Source: an uncultured Alphaproteobacteria bacterium
GTDB taxonomy: Bacteria; Pseudomonadota; Alphaproteobacteria; RF32; CAG-239
Reading direction: 5' to 3'
NCBI GenBank assembly: GCA_910580155.1
Contig: CAJTWX010000064.1
Coordinates: 1 to 9,376, forward strand
Length of the DNA: 9,376 nt
Shown here piece after piece: positions 6,779 through 9,376 of this stretch. The position numbers were made by a program, and so were the translations under genes. Position 1 is the first letter of the stretch. Each line of letters starts with the position of its first letter. The notes under the pieces are model-generated. The model worked only from the letters and a program-made list of their open reading frames with translations. It did not search any database and had not been told where the DNA came from.

Positions 6779-7846
6779 ATGGCAGAAAACGAAGTATCTT
6801 TAGATGCGTTTATCACCACGCCGGCAACAGAGCCGCAACAAGATAATATAGCAGAAGTTGTTAATCTGGAAGATGAATTTGCCAAATTATTAAATGATTT
6901 TATCGGGCAGGATTCAAAATCAGGCGAAAATAAAACAAATTCTGCTCAGGCAACAGAACCAGCCGGCTTAGACAGCTTTTTAACCCCGTCACAAAACAGT
7001 GCGCCGGTTGAACAGCCGGTCGCTTTCACTGGTTTGGACAGCTTTGTTACTTCCGCACCGACCGCTCAGGAATCAAATAGCAGCAGTCTGGAAGGCTTAA
7101 TTACTCCGTCATCAGTATTAAACGAGTCTCAAACAGAAACAGCCGTTGAAACAAAAAACGGGCTGAAAGCCGAAGAACAAGAGCTGGCTCGTGCAATTGC
7201 AAATTTTCAAGATGGTATATACTCAATTGCCGATAAGAAAAATTTAAAAGTGCCGGATACAGACTATACCGAGGAACTGTTGCGTCCGAATTATAAGCCC
7301 AGTGTCGGTAAAAAAATTGCCCAATATATGCTGAATTGTTGGGATATTATCAATAAAGCGGATCCCGAAAATATGAAACGCCTGTCAAAAGAAGCAACAG
7401 ATGAGGAATATCTGGCTTTTGCTGAAACACTGAGCGATACGGATATGCAGCTGGCAATTATTTCATATGTGGAAATTCTGATAAACCTTGAAATCTGTGA
7501 AGTAAAATATGAGCAAAAAAAAGAAATAATGCAAAAGAATCGTATAAAAAAAGAACTGTATGATGAATATATGGAACTTCAGCAAAGAAAACAGTTATTT
7601 ATAACCAAATTAAAAGAAAAAGATTTTCCAATAGATGCGGACAGGTTGATAAACAATTATTTCCGTGTAGCACAAAAAGACCCGGATGGTTCATTTGAGG
7701 CATTAACAAAAAATCCGGCAATGTTTTCACCGATTGAGTTTGATAAAATCCGTCCTAAGTTTTTTGGTTTAATAAAAGTAACCCCCGAAGATGGCATAAA
7801 GGCAAACCAAAAAATCGGCAAATTTGTTAAAAATTTAAAAGTTTAA
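6779..7846 (+). CDS. Unrecognised 355-aa protein with repeated LDSF-T motifs and a helical C-terminal half
   Basis: I do not recognise this protein. The first 125 residues or so are rich in Ser, Thr, Ala, Pro, Glu and Gln and look disordered. They carry four copies of a short motif, [GS]-L-[DE]-x-[FL]-[ILV]-T: SLDAFITT (7-14), GLDSFLTP (63-70), GLDSFVTS (85-92) and SLEGLITP (103-110), with a possible fifth variant LNDFIG at 38-43. From about 130 to the end it is charged and mostly helical, with a lysine/glutamate-rich stretch at 239-285 that could form a coiled coil. There is no signal peptide or membrane segment, so it is probably cytoplasmic or secreted without a classical signal. The start has a strong ribosome binding site. 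It is followed after 80 bases by another unrecognised gene on the same strand. The motif pattern would suit repeated docking sites for a partner protein; that is speculation. Confidence 0.85.
   Translation: MAENEVSLDAFITTPATEPQQDNIAEVVNLEDEFAKLLNDFIGQDSKSGENKTNSAQATEPAGLDSFLTPSQNSAPVEQPVAFTGLDSFVTSAPTAQESNSSSLEGLITPSSVLNESQTETAVETKNGLKAEEQELARAIANFQDGIYSIADKKNLKVPDTDYTEELLRPNYKPSVGKKIAQYMLNCWDIINKADPENMKRLSKEATDEEYLAFAETLSDTDMQLAIISYVEILINLEICEVKYEQKKEIMQKNRIKKELYDEYMELQQRKQLFITKLKEKDFPIDADRLINNYFRVAQKDPDGSFEALTKNPAMFSPIEFDKIRPKFFGLIKVTPEDGIKANQKIGKFVKNLKV
6797..7108 (+). repeat. Four degenerate protein-level motif copies ([GS]-L-[DE]-x-[FL]-[ILV]-T)
   Basis: Copies are encoded at 6797-6820, 6965-6988, 7031-7054 and 7085-7108. 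The two central ones share GLDSF and closely similar codons (GGC or GGT, then TTA or TTG, GAC, AGC, TTT). The linkers between copies are 48, 14 and 10 residues and differ in sequence, so what is conserved is the motif and not a long tandem unit. Conservation of the hydrophobic positions amid low-complexity linkers suggests selection on short linear motifs. Confidence 0.6.
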
Positions 7847-7874
7847 TAAATCCATACTTTGTATAGCTTTAAAG

Positions 7875-7903
7875 TAGACAAACCGATGTTTTTGTGTTAA
7901 TAT
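7875..7903 (+). promoter_or_regulatory. Candidate promoter for the gene at 7927
   Basis: TAGACA (7875-7880, five of six -35 matches) is followed after 17 bases by TAATAT (7898-7903). The -10 is preceded by TG at 7895-7896 in the extended -10 position. It lies in the 80-base gap between the two unrecognised genes and would start transcription near 7910. If real, the second gene can be expressed separately from the first. No terminator is visible in the gap. Confidence 0.4.
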
Positions 7904-7914
7904 AAAAAAAATAT

Positions 7915-7920
7915 AGGAGA
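7915..7920 (+). promoter_or_regulatory. Ribosome binding site of the gene at 7927
   Basis: AGGAGA lies 6 bases before ATG 7927. It is a strong Shine-Dalgarno that fixes the start codon. Confidence 0.8.
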
Positions 7921-7926
7921 AAAACA

Positions 7927-9318
7927 ATGGTTGACAGCTCAAATCCGATAATTGATGATTTAGATAAAGATTTAAATAAAAACAAACAGGATATACAAGA
8001 CCAAATAGACGAGAATCTTTCGCACCAAAATCCTGATAAGCCGGATGTGGATAAACCAGCACCGGAAACTCCGACCCCCGAGAAAGATGATAAGCCAGAC
8101 CCTAAACCGGAAAAACCCGCCCCAGAGAAAGTCGATAAGCCTAAAGAAGATGAAGACAAAACTCCACCGCAAAATATTCCCGATGTAAATGACGGAATAT
8201 CCAGAGCCTATGCCGACGAGATGCCTCCGCAAAAACGTTCGGAAAAAGGAAAATCAAAATCACACGATTCTACACCGCCGGAGCGCGGAAAACCGCCGAA
8301 AGTGGCTGGGGGTAAAGATATTATGGAAGTCGCGTGGAATGAGTTTTGGGCATTCTGCGACAGCGTTATTGATGGAACGGTTGATTTAGCTTTTGATTTT
8401 ATAACATTTGTTCTGTACCCGACTTCAAATAGTAGCAATGATGAAGTTAAAAAAGAACTGGATGTAATGGATATTGGTGCCAAGCATCAAAAAGAAAGTA
8501 TCGAAAAGATACAAAAAACATATAAATTTACCACAGATGTTTGTGCGGAAATTGATAAGAATCTCCAAAATGTCATTGCTGGCGAAAATGCCGAATGGAC
8601 GCTTATCAAAACCGAACCCGCATTTTTTGCCCGCTTGGTAGAGGCTAAGAAAAAAGCTATAAAAGAACCATCATCGCCGGAAGCAGAAATGATTAAGCGT
8701 TGGGAAAATATGCCGCAGGTTTTAGAAAAAATGTCTGAAAACTATAAACGGATGGTAACACTTGCCAATCATTTGGCAACAGCTGAAGAATATTTGAATC
8801 CGTCTGTCCAAAATAAAGACGCAGAAATCAAAGCGGCAAAAGAAAAATACAAAGATAATCCTAAAAAATTAAAAGAAACTCTTGAAGCTATTGAGGAATC
8901 ATATAAAAATCCAGAGAAAAAAACCAAGGAAAGTATTGCTGCACGAAGTCAGAAACATTTAGAAGAGTTATCTCAAAATGTAAATAAAATCAGAGTGATA
9001 TATAAAGATAATCCCGAAAAGTTACGCGAAGAGCTTGGAAAATATATGGAAGGAATATCAACGGCATTAAAAACTGTTCGCAGCGAGGTGTATGTCAATA
9101 TGTATGAAAAGCAGGACGCTGGTTCAAAAGCCAAAAAACAGGCGCAGGCAAGTATTGACGCAATGGCTTCGGCCATAAGTGATTTTATGGTTGAGGACAA
9201 ACCTGTTAAAGATTATAAACCTGCTGAAAAACACGAAATTGTCAAGATTGATATGGATGAAAAGTATTCAAAATTAGATATTCTCCGCCTTATAAAAAGC
9301 AATGTAATGGCAAAGTAA
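7927..9318 (+). CDS. Unrecognised 463-aa protein: Pro/Lys-rich N-terminus, one hydrophobic helix, long charged helical C-terminus
   Basis: I do not recognise this protein. Residues 1-35 are acidic and Asn/Gln-rich. Residues 36-76 are low complexity, built from units such as DKP, PEK and PAPE. Residues 77-130 stay polar and basic. A single hydrophobic, aromatic segment at about 132-165 (with W137, W141 and a run AFDFITFVLY) also contains acidic residues, so it looks more like an amphipathic or membrane-associated helix than a clean transmembrane span. From about 170 onward the protein is highly charged and helical, with a repeat YKDNPxKLxExL at 308-319 and 359-370. No N-terminal signal peptide is present. 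The start has a strong ribosome binding site and probably its own promoter. A further gene starts 24 bases after its stop. A membrane-associated scaffold or a secreted helical protein are both possible; neither is shown. Confidence 0.85.
   Translation: MVDSSNPIIDDLDKDLNKNKQDIQDQIDENLSHQNPDKPDVDKPAPETPTPEKDDKPDPKPEKPAPEKVDKPKEDEDKTPPQNIPDVNDGISRAYADEMPPQKRSEKGKSKSHDSTPPERGKPPKVAGGKDIMEVAWNEFWAFCDSVIDGTVDLAFDFITFVLYPTSNSSNDEVKKELDVMDIGAKHQKESIEKIQKTYKFTTDVCAEIDKNLQNVIAGENAEWTLIKTEPAFFARLVEAKKKAIKEPSSPEAEMIKRWENMPQVLEKMSENYKRMVTLANHLATAEEYLNPSVQNKDAEIKAAKEKYKDNPKKLKETLEAIEESYKNPEKKTKESIAARSQKHLEELSQNVNKIRVIYKDNPEKLREELGKYMEGISTALKTVRSEVYVNMYEKQDAGSKAKKQAQASIDAMASAISDFMVEDKPVKDYKPAEKHEIVKIDMDEKYSKLDILRLIKSNVMAK
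8032..8154 (+). repeat. Low-complexity DKP/PEK-rich coding repeat
   Basis: The stretch encodes residues 36-76 of the 463-aa protein, with irregular recurrence of DKP, PEK, PAPE and PKP. It is not a clean tandem repeat at the DNA level. Such charged proline-rich tracts commonly act as extended spacers. It also creates long spurious open frames on the minus strand. Confidence 0.6.
8848..9036 (+). repeat. Internal protein repeat YKDNPxKLxExL, two copies 51 residues apart
   Basis: Copies are YKDNPKKLKETL (8848-8883) and YKDNPEKLREEL (9001-9036). The DNA is similar but not identical, with third-position changes, which points to an old duplication of a helical unit or to conserved motif use. A partial echo, YKNPEKK, lies between them at residues 326-332. 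Confidence 0.5.
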
Positions 9319-9342
9319 GCAAACAGTAAAAAAGGACATAAA

Positions 9343-9376
9343 ATGAAAAAAATTACAAAGTTGTTAAGATTCACCA
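9343..9376 (+). CDS. Start of a further gene (5' fragment, 11 codons; runs off the right edge)
   Basis: ATG at 9343 follows AAAGGA (9331-9336) at a normal distance and lies 24 bases after the stop of the 463-aa gene. Only MKKITKLLRFT is visible. The basic start could be the beginning of a signal peptide, but too little is present to judge. Close spacing suggests co-transcription with the preceding gene. Confidence 0.5.
   Translation, partial: MKKITKLLRFT

Noticed and set aside
7847..7874. ACTTT/AAAGT stem after the 355-aa gene as a terminator
   Set aside because: Five A/T-rich pairs with a long loop and no T-run; not a credible intrinsic terminator.
7869..8159. Ser/Gly-rich 96-codon open frame on the minus strand
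   Set aside because: The Ser/Gly repeats are the complement of the DKP/PEK codons of the 463-aa gene; an artefact of low-complexity coding DNA.

Overview
The window reads as AT-rich bacterial chromosome, most likely from an alphaproteobacterium. The best evidence is a heat-shock sigma factor gene (rpoH) lying directly downstream of an RluD-type pseudouridine synthase gene on the same strand, an arrangement familiar from Alphaproteobacteria. The RpoH protein also has a clear RpoH box. No rRNA, tRNA, CRISPR array, insertion sequence or phage gene was seen. The genus cannot be determined from the sequence alone.

Layout. The left two thirds (1-6668) is entirely minus strand. In transcription order it holds rluD (6668-5688), rpoH (5569-4694), a periplasmic adaptor protein (4623-3493), an AcrB-like RND transporter (3477-331), and the first 112 codons of a NodT-type outer membrane factor lipoprotein (338 to beyond the left edge). 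The last three form a complete tripartite efflux operon with 15-nt spacing and then an 8-nt overlap between genes. The right third (6779-9376) is plus strand. It holds two proteins I do not recognise (355 and 463 aa), each with a good ribosome binding site, and the first 11 codons of a third gene. A 110-base divergent promoter region (6669-6778) separates the two halves.

Regulation visible in the sequence. The rpoH leader contains an 8-bp perfect inverted repeat whose downstream arm is the Shine-Dalgarno sequence, so translation could be gated by a hairpin, possibly temperature-sensitive. The 70-base gap between rpoH and the efflux operon carries a promoter-like element with an exact CTTGAAA and, 14 bases on, ATTATCT. 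This fits heat-shock (sigma-32) promoters and suggests RpoH may transcribe the efflux operon next to it. Together these would form a local stress-to-efflux circuit, but this is inference and needs a transcript map.

The plus-strand genes are the least explained part. The 355-aa protein has at least four copies of a short motif, [GS]-L-[DE]-x-[FL]-[ILV]-T, in a disordered N-terminal half, followed by a helical C-terminal half. The 463-aa protein has a Pro/Lys/Asp-rich low-complexity N-terminus, one hydrophobic aromatic helix, and a long charged helical region with a repeated YKDNP motif. No function is assigned to either.
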